Origin: Xanthomonas fragariae
Lineage (GTDB): Bacteria; Pseudomonadota; Gammaproteobacteria; Xanthomonadales; Xanthomonadaceae
Direction: 5' to 3'
Assembly (NCBI RefSeq): GCF_900183975.1
Contig: NZ_LT853882.1
Coordinates: 1,233,501 to 1,297,500 of the forward strand
Length of the DNA stretch: 64,000 nt
In this document: positions 45,008-54,686 of the stretch, one piece after another
Numbering within the stretch: position 1 is the first letter of the stretch
Layout of the letters: each line of letters starts with the position of its first letter
Position numbers and translations under genes: made by a program
Notes under the pieces: model-generated
The model's database searches: none
Told to the model about the DNA's origin: nothing
The model's input: the letters and a program-made list of their open reading frames with translations, nothing else

Positions 45008-45567
45008 CAGGTGCCGCGTCGAATCGCGTCGCTTAGTTCGGCGAACGTACCGGGACTACCGCGCAAGGCTGGAAGATTATCTAGAGCCGGACGTTTCACA
45101 TGAACTGCGGCGTGTGCAACTGCAGCGTCTGCAAGAGCAGCGTCTGCAAGAGCAGCGTCTGCAAGAGCAGCGTCTGCAAGAGCAGGCTGCTGCTCTGTTG
45201 TCCCTTGGTACTCAGGCGCAACCGCACGCCAAAGTTGAGGATGATGAGCACGACTGTTGGGGGTCGGGCCGTCGTAATGCAGCGCGGAGGAGGGAGCCGG
45301 CCGATGTGACGTTCGGGGCCGGATGCGCGCCCGATCCCGGCGCCGAACGCACAGCACATGCTTGGGTGCGACGGCGCTTATTCGGTCGAGCTGCCAGTTC
45401 GCTGAGGACGCCAGAGGGCGTTGAGGACGACGGCATTCCGGACGGACCGGCGCCCAGGTTCGCCACCTGGCCAGTCGCCTGCTCTGGCACGCTTTGGTAG
45501 GTGCTCTGGGCATGCGTCCGACGATTGCTGCTCTTTGTGCTCCGCATTTTTTCGCTCCGCTTCATGA
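45008..45567 (-). pseudogene. Unidentified gene truncated by IS copy 2 and carrying a repeat tract
   Basis: A - strand start near 45567 (MKRSEKMRSTKSSNRRTHAQ) gives a Ser/Pro/Gly-rich N-terminus ('GPSGMPSSSTPSGVLSELAA' then 'RPNKRRR'). The frame stops near 45210. An alternative frame continues through four 'ALADA' repeats to 'KRPALDNLPALRGSPGTFAEL' and is cut by the IS at 45007. The Ser/Pro-rich start and basic RPNKRRR patch resemble some type III effector N-termini, but I cannot name a family and see no PIP box. It is broken by at least one frameshift as well as the IS. Confidence 0.4.
45126..45185. repeat. Four perfect 15-bp tandem repeats
   Basis: Four contiguous copies of CGTCTGCAAGAGCAG lie at 45126-45140, 45141-45155, 45156-45170 and 45171-45185, with a partial unit before them. 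The unit is a multiple of three, so copy-number change keeps frame (ALADA on the - strand, LQEQR on the + strand). It is a likely variable-number tandem repeat. Confidence 0.95.
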
Positions 45568-46255
45568 TGAAAAAGACGGCTCGTTGTTGGATCTGGTCAA
45601 GCTGATGCGGCTCAGAGATATCCACTGAACACCGCCAGCTCTCGCGCATCGGCGCCAATGATGAGCTTGCTTCCCGTCTGGTCGAAGCGCTGCCGATCCA
45701 GCTCTCAAGTGATGCTCAAGCATCGTGATCGATCGCAAACCCGGTGCGCAGATGGCGAAGGCGTAGTGTGTTTGCCGAACACCAGCGTGAGCGTTCAAGG
45801 GGGACGCGTGCTGGCAACGTTTGTCGAGCGACCGCTTGGGACTTGAAGTCATCGGTATGACGACGACACCGGCCCGAACCGGACCTACCGCGGCAAATCG
45901 CCATGCGCACATTGATGCCAACCACTCTTCGTCCTCGGGCACTTGCGGCAGTACCAATACCTGATAACGGTACAGCCGTCCTTCCAGTTCCTGTGTGCGA
46001 ATGACGCAGTAGCTGCGGCGTCTGTGGTGGTGGCGCCCAGCCATACTGGAACAGTCGGCCCGCACCGGCGCAAGGGCGACAAAAAGCAAGTCAATGACGG
46101 TTCACGCAGATCCCCCGACCTATCACATGTTTAAATGTATTACCGCATGCGAATGTGCTGACATGCCGCGCTGCCGTGATTCCTGTCGAATCTTCATCCG
46201 ATTGGCGCCACGCTGTTCGCGGCACGCATGGTCAGCGCGATGGCCGGCCTGATGG
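45568..46255. other. Gene-poor debris between the truncated gene and mgtE
   Basis: These ~690 bp contain no intact gene. A - strand stretch near 45850-46020 ('YCVIRTQELEGRLYRYQVLV') looks coding but has no family I recognise and no convincing start or stop context; it may be a relic. Confidence 0.4.
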
Positions 46256-47617
46256 CTAGGGCAGCAGAATTAGCGTGGCCAGGCCAAGGAAGCTCAGGAA
46301 GCCCATTACGTCGGTCAGCGTGGTCAAAATCACGCCACCGGCCAATGCCGGATCGAAGCCCAGCCTTTTCAAGGTCACCGGCACCAGCACCCCGCCAAAC
46401 GCGGCAGTGAGCATGTTCAAGGTTAGCGCGGTGCCGATCACCAGCGACAGCATCGGCTGTCGGAACCAAGCCAGCACGATCAGGCCCAGCCCCACGCCCA
46501 GCACGACGCCGTTGATCAGCGCCACGGTCAGCTCTTTCTTGAGCAGTGTCATCACGTTGGACGAGCCGATCTGGCCTAGCGCCAGACCGCGCACCATCAA
46601 CGCCAACACCTGGGTGCCGGCGTTGCCGCCCATGCCGGCGACAATCGGCATCAGCGCCGCAAGCGCCACCAATTTCTCGATCGTGCCTTCGAATCGGCTG
46701 ACCACGCTGGAGGCCAGGAACGCAGTGCACAGGTTGATGCTCAGCCAGATCAGGCGGCGCCGGAACGCGCGCCGCGCCGGGCTGAACATGTCCTCGTCTT
46801 CGTCCAGACCAGCCGCGCTCATGGCCTGATGCTCGGCCTGCTCGCGGATGATGTCGACCACGTCATCGATGGTGATGCGGCCGAGCAGAATATTGTTGTC
46901 GTCCACCACCGGCGCGGAGATCCAGTCATGATCCGAGAAGCGCCGTGCGACTTCGTCGGAGCCATCGCCGACATCGATCGCCGGTTGTTCGTCGTCGATC
47001 AATCGATTGACCGGCGTGTTGTCCTCATGCGTGACCAACGCGGCCAGCGACACGCGGCCCAGGTATTGATGACGTCGGCTCACCACGTACAGGTGGTCGG
47101 TGTGATCGGGCAACTCGCCGCGCAGCCGCAAATACCGCAGCACCACATCGACATTGACGTCGGTGCGCACAGTGACCACGTCCGGGTTCATCAAGCGGCC
47201 GGCGGTGTCCTCCGGGTACGACAGCACCTGCTCGAGCCGCTCGCGGTTCTCGCGGTCCATCGACTTGAGCACCTCGTCGATGACGGTGTCGGGCAGGTCT
47301 TCGACCAGATTGGCCAGATCATCGATGTCCAGGTCTTCGACCGCAGCCACGATCTCGTCGGTGTCCATGTCGGCCAGCAGGCTTTCGCGCACTTCATCGC
47401 CGACGTGCAGCAGCACTTCACCGTCGTCTTCCGGGTCGACAAGCCCCCATACTACTTCGCGTTTGCCGGGTGGCAGCGATTCGAGCAAGTTGCCGATCTC
47501 CGCCGGTGCCAGCGTATTGACCAGCCGTCGTACCGGCCCTAAGCGTCCGCTATCCAGCGCGTCGGACAGCAATCGTAGCTGGCGCGCGGTCTTGTCGTGG
47601 CGGACGGCTTCGGCCAT
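46256..47617 (-). CDS. mgtE: Magnesium transporter MgtE
   Basis: This inner-membrane Mg2+ channel has 453 aa. The N-terminal superhelical domain covers about 15-135 ('LVNTLAPAEIGNLLESLPPG'). A CBS pair covers about 137-265 ('PEDTAGRLMNPDVVTVRTD' and 'DWISAPVVDDNNILLGRITID'). A plug helix and five transmembrane helices follow from about 300 to 450, with the pore motif 'GMGGNAGTQ'. The cytosolic Mg2+-sensing acidic residues that close the channel are abundant at the domain interface. It stands alone, 290 bp from ptsI. Function and start are secure. Confidence 0.95.
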   Translation of the reverse strand: MAEAVRHDKTARQLRLLSDALDSGRLGPVRRLVNTLAPAEIGNLLESLPPGKREVVWGLVDPEDDGEVLLHVGDEVRESLLADMDTDEIVAAVEDLDIDDLANLVEDLPDTVIDEVLKSMDRENRERLEQVLSYPEDTAGRLMNPDVVTVRTDVNVDVVLRYLRLRGELPDHTDHLYVVSRRHQYLGRVSLAALVTHEDNTPVNRLIDDEQPAIDVGDGSDEVARRFSDHDWISAPVVDDNNILLGRITIDDVVDIIREQAEHQAMSAAGLDEDEDMFSPARRAFRRRLIWLSINLCTAFLASSVVSRFEGTIEKLVALAALMPIVAGMGGNAGTQVLALMVRGLALGQIGSSNVMTLLKKELTVALINGVVLGVGLGLIVLAWFRQPMLSLVIGTALTLNMLTAAFGGVLVPVTLKRLGFDPALAGGVILTTLTDVMGFLSFLGLATLILLP

Positions 47618-47907
47618 GCGCGGCTCCCCGGAAGAGTGGACGCGCCTTGATGGAAGACGCGGTGCTGAGTCAGCACGGCATTATCGCTTGCGCATGGTGA
47701 CGAAACATACAGCGCCGCTCGCACGACGCTTGAACATCGCCTGCGCGATGACGCATCCAACCTGGAGCGGCTATCAACACGTAGCAGGCAGTCGTCGGGT
47801 GGGTGCGGACGGCGGCAATCAAAACCGCGTACACGCGAGAGGACATGCCGCATCCAGCACAGGTTGCGCCCACCTAGCGGTGAGGGCAGTAGTTGTGCTG
47901 GTTGCTC

Positions 47908-49638
47908 TTAGCGCAGCAGCGCCTGTGCGTTGCCGGCCAACCACGTCTCGATGCCCTTGCGATCGCGTGCGCGCAGCAGTTTTTCGCCTTGCACGCGCAG
48001 CTCGCCCAGGTGGATGTCGCGCACTGCACGGCGAACTTCCAGCAATGTCGCCGGATGCAGACTGAACTCGGTAAGCCCCAACGCCAGCAGCATTGGCACA
48101 AAGCGCGGGTCGCCCGCGATCTCGCCACACACCGCCACCGGTTTGCCGTACGCACGGCCGGTGGCGATCACCTGCGCAATCAGTCGCAGCACGGCCGGAT
48201 GCAACGGCGAATACAGCTCGCCCAGTGCCTCGTTGTTGCGATCCACCGCCAGCAGGTATTGCACCAGATCGTTAGTGCCGATCGACAGGAAGTCGATATC
48301 GTCGATGAAGCAATCCAGCGCCAACGCCGCGGCAGGCACTTCGATCATCGCGCCGAGCGGAATGTGCTCGGCGATCTCGTGGCCTTGTTCGCGCAATTGC
48401 GCGGCCAGCTTCTTGATCTGTCGCCGCAGCAGCTGGATTTCCTCGCGGCAGCTGATCATCGGCACCAGGATGCGTACCGGGCCGTAGCCGGATGCACGCA
48501 GGATTGCGCGCAACTGCGTCTTCGCCACCGCAGGGCGCGCCAGCGACAGGCGCACGCCGCGCAAGCCCAGCGCCGGGTTGTCTTCGTCGCTTAAGGTCAG
48601 CCCGGTGCGGTCGGCCTTGTCGGCGCCCAGATCGAGCGTGCGCACGGTGACCGGGCGGCCGCTCATGCCCAGCACGGTGTCGCGATAGGTGTGGAACTGT
48701 TCGTCTTCGTCCGGTAGCTCGTTGCGCTGCAGGAACAGGAATTCGGTGCGATACAGGCCCAAGCCGCTGGCGCCGAGCGCGTGTGCCTTGGCCACGTCTT
48801 CCAGCGACTCGGCGTTGGCCAGGAGCGTGATATCGACGTTGTCGCGCGTGCGCGTGGGCTTGGAACGCAGCCGGCCCAGCTCGCGTTGTTCCTTGGCCAG
48901 CGCGCGCAGGCGCTCGCGGTAGTCGCGCAGATGCTTGGGGGTGGGGTCGACGATCACCTGGCCTGAGCCGGCATCGACGATCAGCACATCGCCATCGTCG
49001 ATCCGCTGCACCGCATCGCTGACCCCGACCACCAACGGCAGGTGCAGGCTGCGCGCCAAAATCGCGCTGTGCGACAGTGCGCTGCCGGCAGTCGTGACGA
49101 TTCCGACCACGCCCTGCGCCTGCAGCTGCGCCAGCTCGGACGGTGCCACGTTGTCGCACACCAGGATCTCGCCGGCCACGCCCTTGAGGTCGGGCGCGCG
49201 CTTGTGCAAAAACGCATGGATGCGGCCGATGACGTGATCCAAATCGTCCATGCGGCTTCTAAGGTAGGCATCTTCCATACCATCGAACACCGCTGCCAGG
49301 CGGTCGCGCTGCACGCGTAAGGCATAATCGGCGCTGTAACGGTGGGTGCGGATCAACTCATCCAAACCTTGCAGCAGTTCGGGGTCGTCGAGCAACAGCG
49401 CGTGCAGTTCGAGAAATTCGCCGACTTCGCGCGCGAGTGCGCCATGCAGGCGATCGCGCAATTGCTGCATTTCGGTACGCGCCGCTTCGATGGCCACGTG
49501 CAGACGCTGCAGCTGCGTTTCCACTTGGTTGGCCGGCACACGTTGTTCGGCAACTTCCAGCGTGTGACTTTGACGCACGCGCGCACGCCCGAGTGCGTTA
49601 CCGCGCGACGCACCGTGTCCGCGCAAGCGCAGACTCAT
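47908..49638 (-). CDS. ptsI: PTS enzyme I (phosphoenolpyruvate-protein phosphotransferase)
   Basis: EI takes phosphate from PEP and passes it to HPr. I chose the ATG at 49638 (MSLRLRGHGASRGNALGRA), giving 576 aa, the usual length. It has the HPr-binding helical domain (about 30-140), the phospho-His domain with catalytic His in 'GSALSHSAILARSLHLPLVVG' (in part), and the PEP-binding TIM barrel with 'LYRTEFLFLQR' and the Cys-containing 'KPVAVCGEIAGDP'. It follows the HPr gene. No sugar-specific EIIB/C is in the window, so the pathway is probably regulatory. Confidence 0.94.
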   Translation of the reverse strand: MSLRLRGHGASRGNALGRARVRQSHTLEVAEQRVPANQVETQLQRLHVAIEAARTEMQQLRDRLHGALAREVGEFLELHALLLDDPELLQGLDELIRTHRYSADYALRVQRDRLAAVFDGMEDAYLRSRMDDLDHVIGRIHAFLHKRAPDLKGVAGEILVCDNVAPSELAQLQAQGVVGIVTTAGSALSHSAILARSLHLPLVVGVSDAVQRIDDGDVLIVDAGSGQVIVDPTPKHLRDYRERLRALAKEQRELGRLRSKPTRTRDNVDITLLANAESLEDVAKAHALGASGLGLYRTEFLFLQRNELPDEDEQFHTYRDTVLGMSGRPVTVRTLDLGADKADRTGLTLSDEDNPALGLRGVRLSLARPAVAKTQLRAILRASGYGPVRILVPMISCREEIQLLRRQIKKLAAQLREQGHEIAEHIPLGAMIEVPAAALALDCFIDDIDFLSIGTNDLVQYLLAVDRNNEALGELYSPLHPAVLRLIAQVIATGRAYGKPVAVCGEIAGDPRFVPMLLALGLTEFSLHPATLLEVRRAVRDIHLGELRVQGEKLLRARDRKGIETWLAGNAQALLR

Positions 49639-49696
49639 GCGCGGCCTTGGCGCAGCCGCGCCCGGTTGCTCGTGACTGCACCGACGCCGCACATGC

Positions 49697-49966
49697 TCAG
49701 CTGTCCTCGTCGAAACGACGCTCGAACAGATCCACCAACGCCTGCAAGGCGTCGGCTTCGTCTTCGCCATCCAGCCGCACCACTACACTGGTGCCTTGAC
49801 CTGCGGCCAGCAGCATCACGCCCATAATGCTCTTGGCATTCACCTCGCGGCCCTTGGCCGCCAAAGTGGCGTTGCTGCGATAGGACGACAGCGTCTGCAC
49901 CAGCTTGGCGGTTGCCCGTGCATGCAGTCCCAGTCTGTTGGAAACTATGAGTTCGCGTTCAAGCAT
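49697..49966 (-). CDS. ptsH: HPr phosphocarrier
   Basis: This 89-aa HPr has His15 ('RLGLHARATAKLV') for transfer from EI and Ser46 ('NAKSIMGVMLL') for phosphorylation by HPr kinase; both are present. It overlaps the upstream EIIA-Man gene by 8 bp and precedes ptsI, so EIIA-HPr-EI forms one translational unit. The presence of hprK in the same cluster supports Ser46 control in this organism. Confidence 0.95.
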   Translation of the reverse strand: MLERELIVSNRLGLHARATAKLVQTLSSYRSNATLAAKGREVNAKSIMGVMLLAAGQGTSVVVRLDGEDEADALQALVDLFERRFDEDS

Positions 49967-50351
49967 CGTCGATGATCGCTCCGTTGCGGGTGCCTGCCGC
50001 CGCGGTGGCGGGCAGCTCCTGCAATCCTTGTTCGGGGTAGTTCATCACCCGCAACAGCATCGGCAGGCTCAGCGCGGACACCCGGCGAACCGGCGTGCCC
50101 AGCTTTGCCAACCGGTCGGCGAGATTGCTGGGGCTGGCGCCATACAGGTCGGTCATGACCAGTACGCCGTCACCGCTGTCGACCCGGCGCATCGCCGACG
50201 ACGCCTGGGGCAGCAATGCGTCCAGGTCTGCATCGAACGGCACATCGAAGGCTTCGGTCTTCAGCGGCAAGTGCCGCAACAGCCCCGTCGTCACGCTCAA
50301 CAACGCCGCGCCGATGCCGGGATGAGTAATGAGGAGAATGCCACAGGCCAT
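49959..50351 (-). CDS. EIIA component of mannose-family PTS
   Basis: This 130-aa EIIA-Man fold protein has active-site His10 in 'GILLITHPGIG' and the 'MTDLYGASPSN' loop. The cognate EIIB, IIC and IID are not in the window, as in many proteobacteria where this EIIA is a phosphorylation-state reporter rather than a transporter part. It overlaps ptsH by 8 bp. Confidence 0.9.
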   Translation of the reverse strand: MACGILLITHPGIGAALLSVTTGLLRHLPLKTEAFDVPFDADLDALLPQASSAMRRVDSGDGVLVMTDLYGASPSNLADRLAKLGTPVRRVSALSLPMLLRVMNYPEQGLQELPATAAAGTRNGAIIDDA

Positions 50352-50505
50352 GTCGAAACGTTAACAGGTCGGGATGACAGGGGGGAAGAAGCACCGGAAC
50401 CGGGGAACCGGGAGAGCTGCATCGCATGCTTGTCGCACTAGCTGAGGTAGGCACCGCTTTGTACGCTTTGCGCTTTTCCCGGGTCCCGGGTCCTGGCTCT
50501 CCAAA

Positions 50506-51378
50506 TCAATCCTGTTCGCGATGGAACGTCGCCACTTCGGGCCAGCCTTGCTCGCGCGCATGTCGCGCCATGCGTTCGGCCAGATACACCGAGCGATGCT
50601 TGCCGCCGGTGCAGCCGAAGGCGATGGTCACGTAGCTACGGGTGTCGTTGCGCAGCCGCGGCAGCCAAGTGTCCAGCAGATCCACGATCTGCGCGCTGTA
50701 GCGCACCACTTCCGGTTGTTTATCCAGATAGTCGCGCACGCCGGCATCGCGGCCGGTAAGCGGGCGCAGCTCCGGGTCCCAGTGCGGATTGGGCAGCACG
50801 CGCGCATCGAACACGAAGTCGGCCTCGGCCGGCACGCCGCGTTTGTAGGCAAACGATTCGAACAGCAGCGACAAGCGATCGTTGCTGCCGAGCGCGAATT
50901 CGGTGACCACACGGCGACGCAACTGATGCACGTTGAGCGCGCTGGTGTCGATGATGGCGTGGGCCTGCGACCGCAGCGGATCGGTCAACTGACGCTCGCG
51001 GGTGATCGCTTCGGGCAACGCCAGGCCGAGATGGCTCAGCGGATGACGGCGACGGGTGTCGGCGTAGCGTTTGATCAGCGCCTCGTCGCTGGCTTCGAAA
51101 AACAATAGCCGCGCTTCGATGCCGTATTCCTGCGCGGCCTGACGCCATTGCGCCAGCTGGGTCAGATCACTGCGGCTGCGCACATCGATGCCGACCGCCA
51201 TGCGCTGGTCGCCGAGCGGGTTGCCACGCAGGCGGCTGCGCACGAAATCCGGCAGTAGTTCCACCGGCAGATTGTCCGAGCAGTAGTAGTCCAGATCTTC
51301 GAAGGTCTTCAACGCGACCGACTTGCCCGAGCCGGACAGCCCGCTCACGATCACCAGTGTAGGGGGCGCAATACTCAT
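50506..51378 (-). CDS. rapZ: RapZ-family nucleotide-binding regulator
   Basis: This 290-aa protein has a Walker A loop at residues 13-20 (GLSGSGKS), Walker B-like '[10 protein letters not shown]', and the C-terminal RapZ domain ('[17 protein letters not shown]'). In enterics RapZ binds small RNAs and UDP-sugar signals to tune GlmS and cell-wall precursor supply. Here it is coupled to hprK by a 4-bp overlap and sits in the PTS-Ntr cluster. Whether it controls an sRNA in this organism is unknown. Confidence 0.92.
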   Translation of the reverse strand: MSIAPPTLVIVSGLSGSGKSVALKTFEDLDYYCSDNLPVELLPDFVRSRLRGNPLGDQRMAVGIDVRSRSDLTQLAQWRQAAQEYGIEARLLFFEASDEALIKRYADTRRRHPLSHLGLALPEAITRERQLTDPLRSQAHAIIDTSALNVHQLRRRVVTEFALGSNDRLSLLFESFAYKRGVPAEADFVFDARVLPNPHWDPELRPLTGRDAGVRDYLDKQPEVVRYSAQIVDLLDTWLPRLRNDTRSYVTIAFGCTGGKHRSVYLAERMARHAREQGWPEVATFHREQD

Positions 51379-52325
51379 GGCATGCGTCGCTCGAGCAGGT
51401 TGCTGTGGCGGGCAATGAACATCGCGGCCGGGTCGATGCCCTTGGTGCGCAGGATGTGCAGCCGCGTGGCCGCTTCGGTCAGCACTGCCAGGTTGCGGCC
51501 GGGCATGACCGGCAGGGTGATCAGCGGCACATCCAGATCCAGTACATGGCGGCTGCCGGAATCGCCGGTCAGACGCTCGTAACCGGACGGCATGGGCTCG
51601 GTCATCGGGCGGGTCAGGTGCACGATCAGGCGCAGGTATTTGTTCTTCTTCACGGCGGTGTCGCCGAACATGTCGCGCACGTTCAACACGCCCAGGCCGC
51701 GTACCTCCAGTAAGTCCTGTAGTAACTCCGGGCAGGTGCCATCGAGCACATCGGGCGCAATCTGGGTGAACTCCGGCGCGTCATCAGCCACCAGGCGGTG
51801 GCCGCGGCTCAGTAGTTCCAGCGCCAGCTCGCTCTTACCGGAGCCGGCTTCGCCGGTAATCAGCACGCCGATCGAATAGATCTCCATGAACACGCCATGC
51901 AGCGTGACCCGGGGCGCCAGAGTGCGCGCCAAGTGGTAGGAGAGGTGGTTGAGCAGTTCGTGGCCGCGCTTGGGCGAGATCCACAACGGCGTATTGGATT
52001 CGTCCGCAGCCGCGCGCAGGTCTTCAGGGCACGACTGATTCTTGCTGATCGCCAGCGCCAGCGGCTGCACCTGGATGATCTTTTCGATGGTCTCCCAGCG
52101 CTGCCGCGCATCCAGAGAGTCCAGCCAGGCCAGCTCTTCGGTGCCCAGAATCTGCACCTTGTTGGGGTAGATCACATTGAGGTAGCCGGCCAGCGATGGG
52201 CGGCGCGCATTGTTGCTGCCGGCCTCGATTTCGCGGTGCTCGCCCTGCTGGCCGGCGACCCAGCGCAGTGCCAATTTGTCGCGCTGCTGATCGAATAATT
52301 CGCGTGCAGTAATGCTGGTATTCAT
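51375..52325 (-). CDS. hprK: HPr kinase/phosphorylase
   Basis: HprK phosphorylates and dephosphorylates HPr at Ser46. The 316-aa protein has an N-terminal domain (1-130), Walker A 'GEAGSGKSE' at 158-165, and the HprK signature '[15 protein letters not shown]'. The catalytic His of the P-loop kinase family is in 'ITGEAG…[10 protein letters not shown]'. It overlaps ptsN upstream and rapZ downstream by 4 bp each. In proteobacteria this gene usually links PTS-Ntr status to physiology and virulence. Confidence 0.93.
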   Translation of the reverse strand: MNTSITARELFDQQRDKLALRWVAGQQGEHREIEAGSNNARRPSLAGYLNVIYPNKVQILGTEELAWLDSLDARQRWETIEKIIQVQPLALAISKNQSCPEDLRAAADESNTPLWISPKRGHELLNHLSYHLARTLAPRVTLHGVFMEIYSIGVLITGEAGSGKSELALELLSRGHRLVADDAPEFTQIAPDVLDGTCPELLQDLLEVRGLGVLNVRDMFGDTAVKKNKYLRLIVHLTRPMTEPMPSGYERLTGDSGSRHVLDLDVPLITLPVMPGRNLAVLTEAATRLHILRTKGIDPAAMFIARHSNLLERRMP

Positions 52326-52780
52326 GCCGCGCTGGCCTGTGGGGGCGGTGCGTCGGTGAGTAGCGCCATCAATGCATCTGCGTTGGGTGCGGCGCGCAAC
52401 TGCTGACGAAATTCGGCATCGGAGAACCGCTCAGCCAGTTTCGACAGCAGCATCAGATGTTGATGGGTGTAATGCGCAGGCACCGCCATTGCAAAGACCA
52501 GATCCACCGGCTCATCGCTGCCAAACGCCACCGGCGTGTCCAGCCGTAGTAACGCGCCGCGTGGCTCGGTGAGGTTGGGGCAACGCCCATGCGGAATGGC
52601 GATGCCATGGCCGATGGCGGTACTGCCCAGGGCCTCACGCTCGCACAGACTGGCATAAAGTTCGTCGGCACCAGCCGGGCGACAGGACAGCAGATCGGCG
52701 GCGGTATGCAGAACGGTGTCGCGATCGGCGGCCGGCGACACCATGGTGCGCACGGCCGCCATCAGGTCGGTTAGAGGCAT
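52322..52780 (-). CDS. ptsN: PtsN, nitrogen-type EIIA regulator
   Basis: This 152-aa EIIA-Ntr of the fructose/mannitol fold has phospho-His64 in 'GIAIPHGR'. It receives phosphate from HPr or NPr and adjusts potassium transport and sigma-54-linked functions. It lies between hpf and hprK and overlaps hprK by 4 bp. The short Ala-rich tail is unremarkable. Confidence 0.93.
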   Translation of the reverse strand: MPLTDLMAAVRTMVSPAADRDTVLHTAADLLSCRPAGADELYASLCEREALGSTAIGHGIAIPHGRCPNLTEPRGALLRLDTPVAFGSDEPVDLVFAMAVPAHYTHQHLMLLSKLAERFSDAEFRQQLRAAPNADALMALLTDAPPPQASAA

Positions 52781-52801
52781 GATGGCATCAAGCGGGAAGC
52801 G

Positions 52802-53119
52802 TCATGCGAGATTGTCGCGCACCTCGCGGGCGTGGTGGTCACATTTCTTTTCTTTGTGCTTGAGCACCAGGCGGTCGAGCTTGTCGACCAACAGGTCGAT
52901 GGCTGCATACATGGTGGAGCCGCTGGCATCTGCGTGCAGGGTGCGACCGGGAAGGTTGACGGTGGCGACCACGTGGTGGTCCGGCTTGCGGACGGCCAGC
53001 TGCGTTCGAACTTCACAGTGCTGATCGAAATGGCGCTGCAGTCGCTGCAGCTTGCTTGCTACGTAATCCCGCAGGGCGGGGGTCACTTCAAGCTGGTGGC
53101 CATACGTCTCGATACGCAT
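52802..53119 (-). CDS. hpf: Hibernation-promoting factor / ribosome-associated inhibitor
   Basis: This short-form HPF of 105 aa binds the 30S decoding region and silences ribosomes in stationary phase. The ATG at 53119 (MRIETYGHQLEVTPALRDYV) follows GGAGGTATCCG; a longer frame to 53173 has no ribosome-binding site. The fold signature 'MYAAIDLLVDKLDRLVLKHK' is present. It lies between rpoN and ptsN, the classic rpoN-hpf-ptsN order. Confidence 0.93.
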   Translation of the reverse strand: MRIETYGHQLEVTPALRDYVASKLQRLQRHFDQHCEVRTQLAVRKPDHHVVATVNLPGRTLHADASGSTMYAAIDLLVDKLDRLVLKHKEKKCDHHAREVRDNLA

Positions 53120-53206
53120 CGGATACCTCCATTGGTCGGTGGGCCAATGAACCTTTCCAGTGATCCGACTCACCCGGCGCAGGCCGGCGTTGCGGTGGTT
53201 GCAACG

Positions 53207-54646
53207 TCAGGCGATGCGTACGCGTTCGTGGGATGCGGAAATGTTCATGGCCTCACGATACTTCGCAACGGTGCGCCGCGCCACTGGTACGCCAGAAGTT
53301 TTCAACAGATCGGCCAGCTTGGCGTCCGACAACGGTTTGCGCGGGTTTTCCGCATCAATCAGGCGCCGGATCATTGCCTGAATGGCGGTGCTGGAAGCCT
53401 CGCCGCCGCTGTCGGTATCGATGCCGGAGGCGAAGAACGAGCGCAACGGGATGGTACCGCGAGGAGTGCGCACGTATTTACGGGCGATCGCGCGGGAAAT
53501 GGTCGACTCGTGTAGGCCGAGCTCGCCTGCGATCTCGCGCAGGGTGAGCGGGCGCAGCGCCTGTGCGCCGAATTCCAGAAATCCGGCCTGGTGCTGCAAC
53601 AGGCAGCGCACCACCCGCAGCAAGGTCTCGCCACGCGCTTCCAGGCTCTTGAGCAGCCATCGCGCCTCCTGCAACTGGCCGCGCAGGTAACCAGCGTCGG
53701 ATTCTCCGCAGATGCGGATCAGATTTTCGTAACCGCGATGGATGGTGACCTTGGGTTGCGCGCGGCCGGCCAGGGAGGCCCGCCAGACGCCACGCTGGCG
53801 CCAGATCACGCAGTCCGGCACCACATAGGTGTCCTGCGCCAGTTCGCCGATCTGCTTGCCTGGGCGTGGGTCCAGAGAGCGCACCAGCTGCACGGCTTGT
53901 TCGACGTCGGCGGTGGAGCGCTTGAGTTCGTGCGCCAGACCAGCCACGCCGCTGCGCGGCAGGCGCTCCAACGGGCCGGCGACGATCTGAAGCGCCAGCT
54001 CGCGCCCCGGGGGGACGGGATCTAGCATGGCCAACTGCAGCGCCAGGCATTCGCCCAAGGTGCGCGCACCGACGCCGACCGGGTCAAAGCGCTGGATCTG
54101 GTGCAATACGGTGAGCACTTCGGCTTCGTCCACCGCGCTGCCGAGTGCCAGTGTTTCTAGAATCGCCGACAGCGGTTCGCGCAGGTAGCCGTCTTCGTCC
54201 AGCGCATCGATCAACAACGCGCCGATCTGTCGGTCGCGCGGCGACAGCGGCGACAGATGCAGTTGCCACAACAGGTGGTCGGCGAGGGTTTCGGACTCGG
54301 CCACCCGCTCGGCGGCATCGCCGGATTCATCGTCGTCGAAACTGCCGCCGCGACCGGAGCCGGTCCACTGCAATTCGTCTTGCGACCAGTCGTCGTCGCG
54401 CTCGACAGGCGCAGCGTTGTCGCGTTGGGTGCCTTCGATAGAGGACGGCGATGCCATCTCGGCTGGTGAGTCGCTGGCCACATGCACGGCTTCGTCAGCC
54501 CACTCCAGCAGCGGATTGGTTTCCACTGCTTCGGCGATTTCTGCTTCCAGTTCGGTGGTGGACATCTGCAACAGCTTGATCGCCTGACGCAATTGCGGCG
54601 TCATGACCAGCTGCTGTCCTAGCGATGTCTGGAGCCGGGCTTTCAT
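53207..54646 (-). CDS. rpoN: RNA polymerase sigma-54 factor
   Basis: RpoN has 479 aa with region I 'SLGQQLVMTPQLRQAIKLLQ' that contacts activators. An acidic region II (about 55-115) follows, then the core-binding domain, and the C-terminal DNA-binding part with the RpoN box 'ARRTVAKYREAMNI'. It directs transcription from -24/-12 promoters and depends on enhancer-binding ATPases. It follows lptB by 40 bp and may be co-transcribed with the lpt/kds genes upstream. Confidence 0.96.
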   Translation of the reverse strand: MKARLQTSLGQQLVMTPQLRQAIKLLQMSTTELEAEIAEAVETNPLLEWADEAVHVASDSPAEMASPSSIEGTQRDNAAPVERDDDWSQDELQWTGSGRGGSFDDDESGDAAERVAESETLADHLLWQLHLSPLSPRDRQIGALLIDALDEDGYLREPLSAILETLALGSAVDEAEVLTVLHQIQRFDPVGVGARTLGECLALQLAMLDPVPPGRELALQIVAGPLERLPRSGVAGLAHELKRSTADVEQAVQLVRSLDPRPGKQIGELAQDTYVVPDCVIWRQRGVWRASLAGRAQPKVTIHRGYENLIRICGESDAGYLRGQLQEARWLLKSLEARGETLLRVVRCLLQHQAGFLEFGAQALRPLTLREIAGELGLHESTISRAIARKYVRTPRGTIPLRSFFASGIDTDSGGEASSTAIQAMIRRLIDAENPRKPLSDAKLADLLKTSGVPVARRTVAKYREAMNISASHERVRIA

Positions 54647-54686
54647 GCGGGCACTGACTGGAAAAATCGATGGCGCGGCGAAGCGC

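Noticed and set aside
45126..45185. CRISPR-like array
   Set aside because: The four units are contiguous with no spacers, and no cas gene is present; it is a simple tandem repeat.
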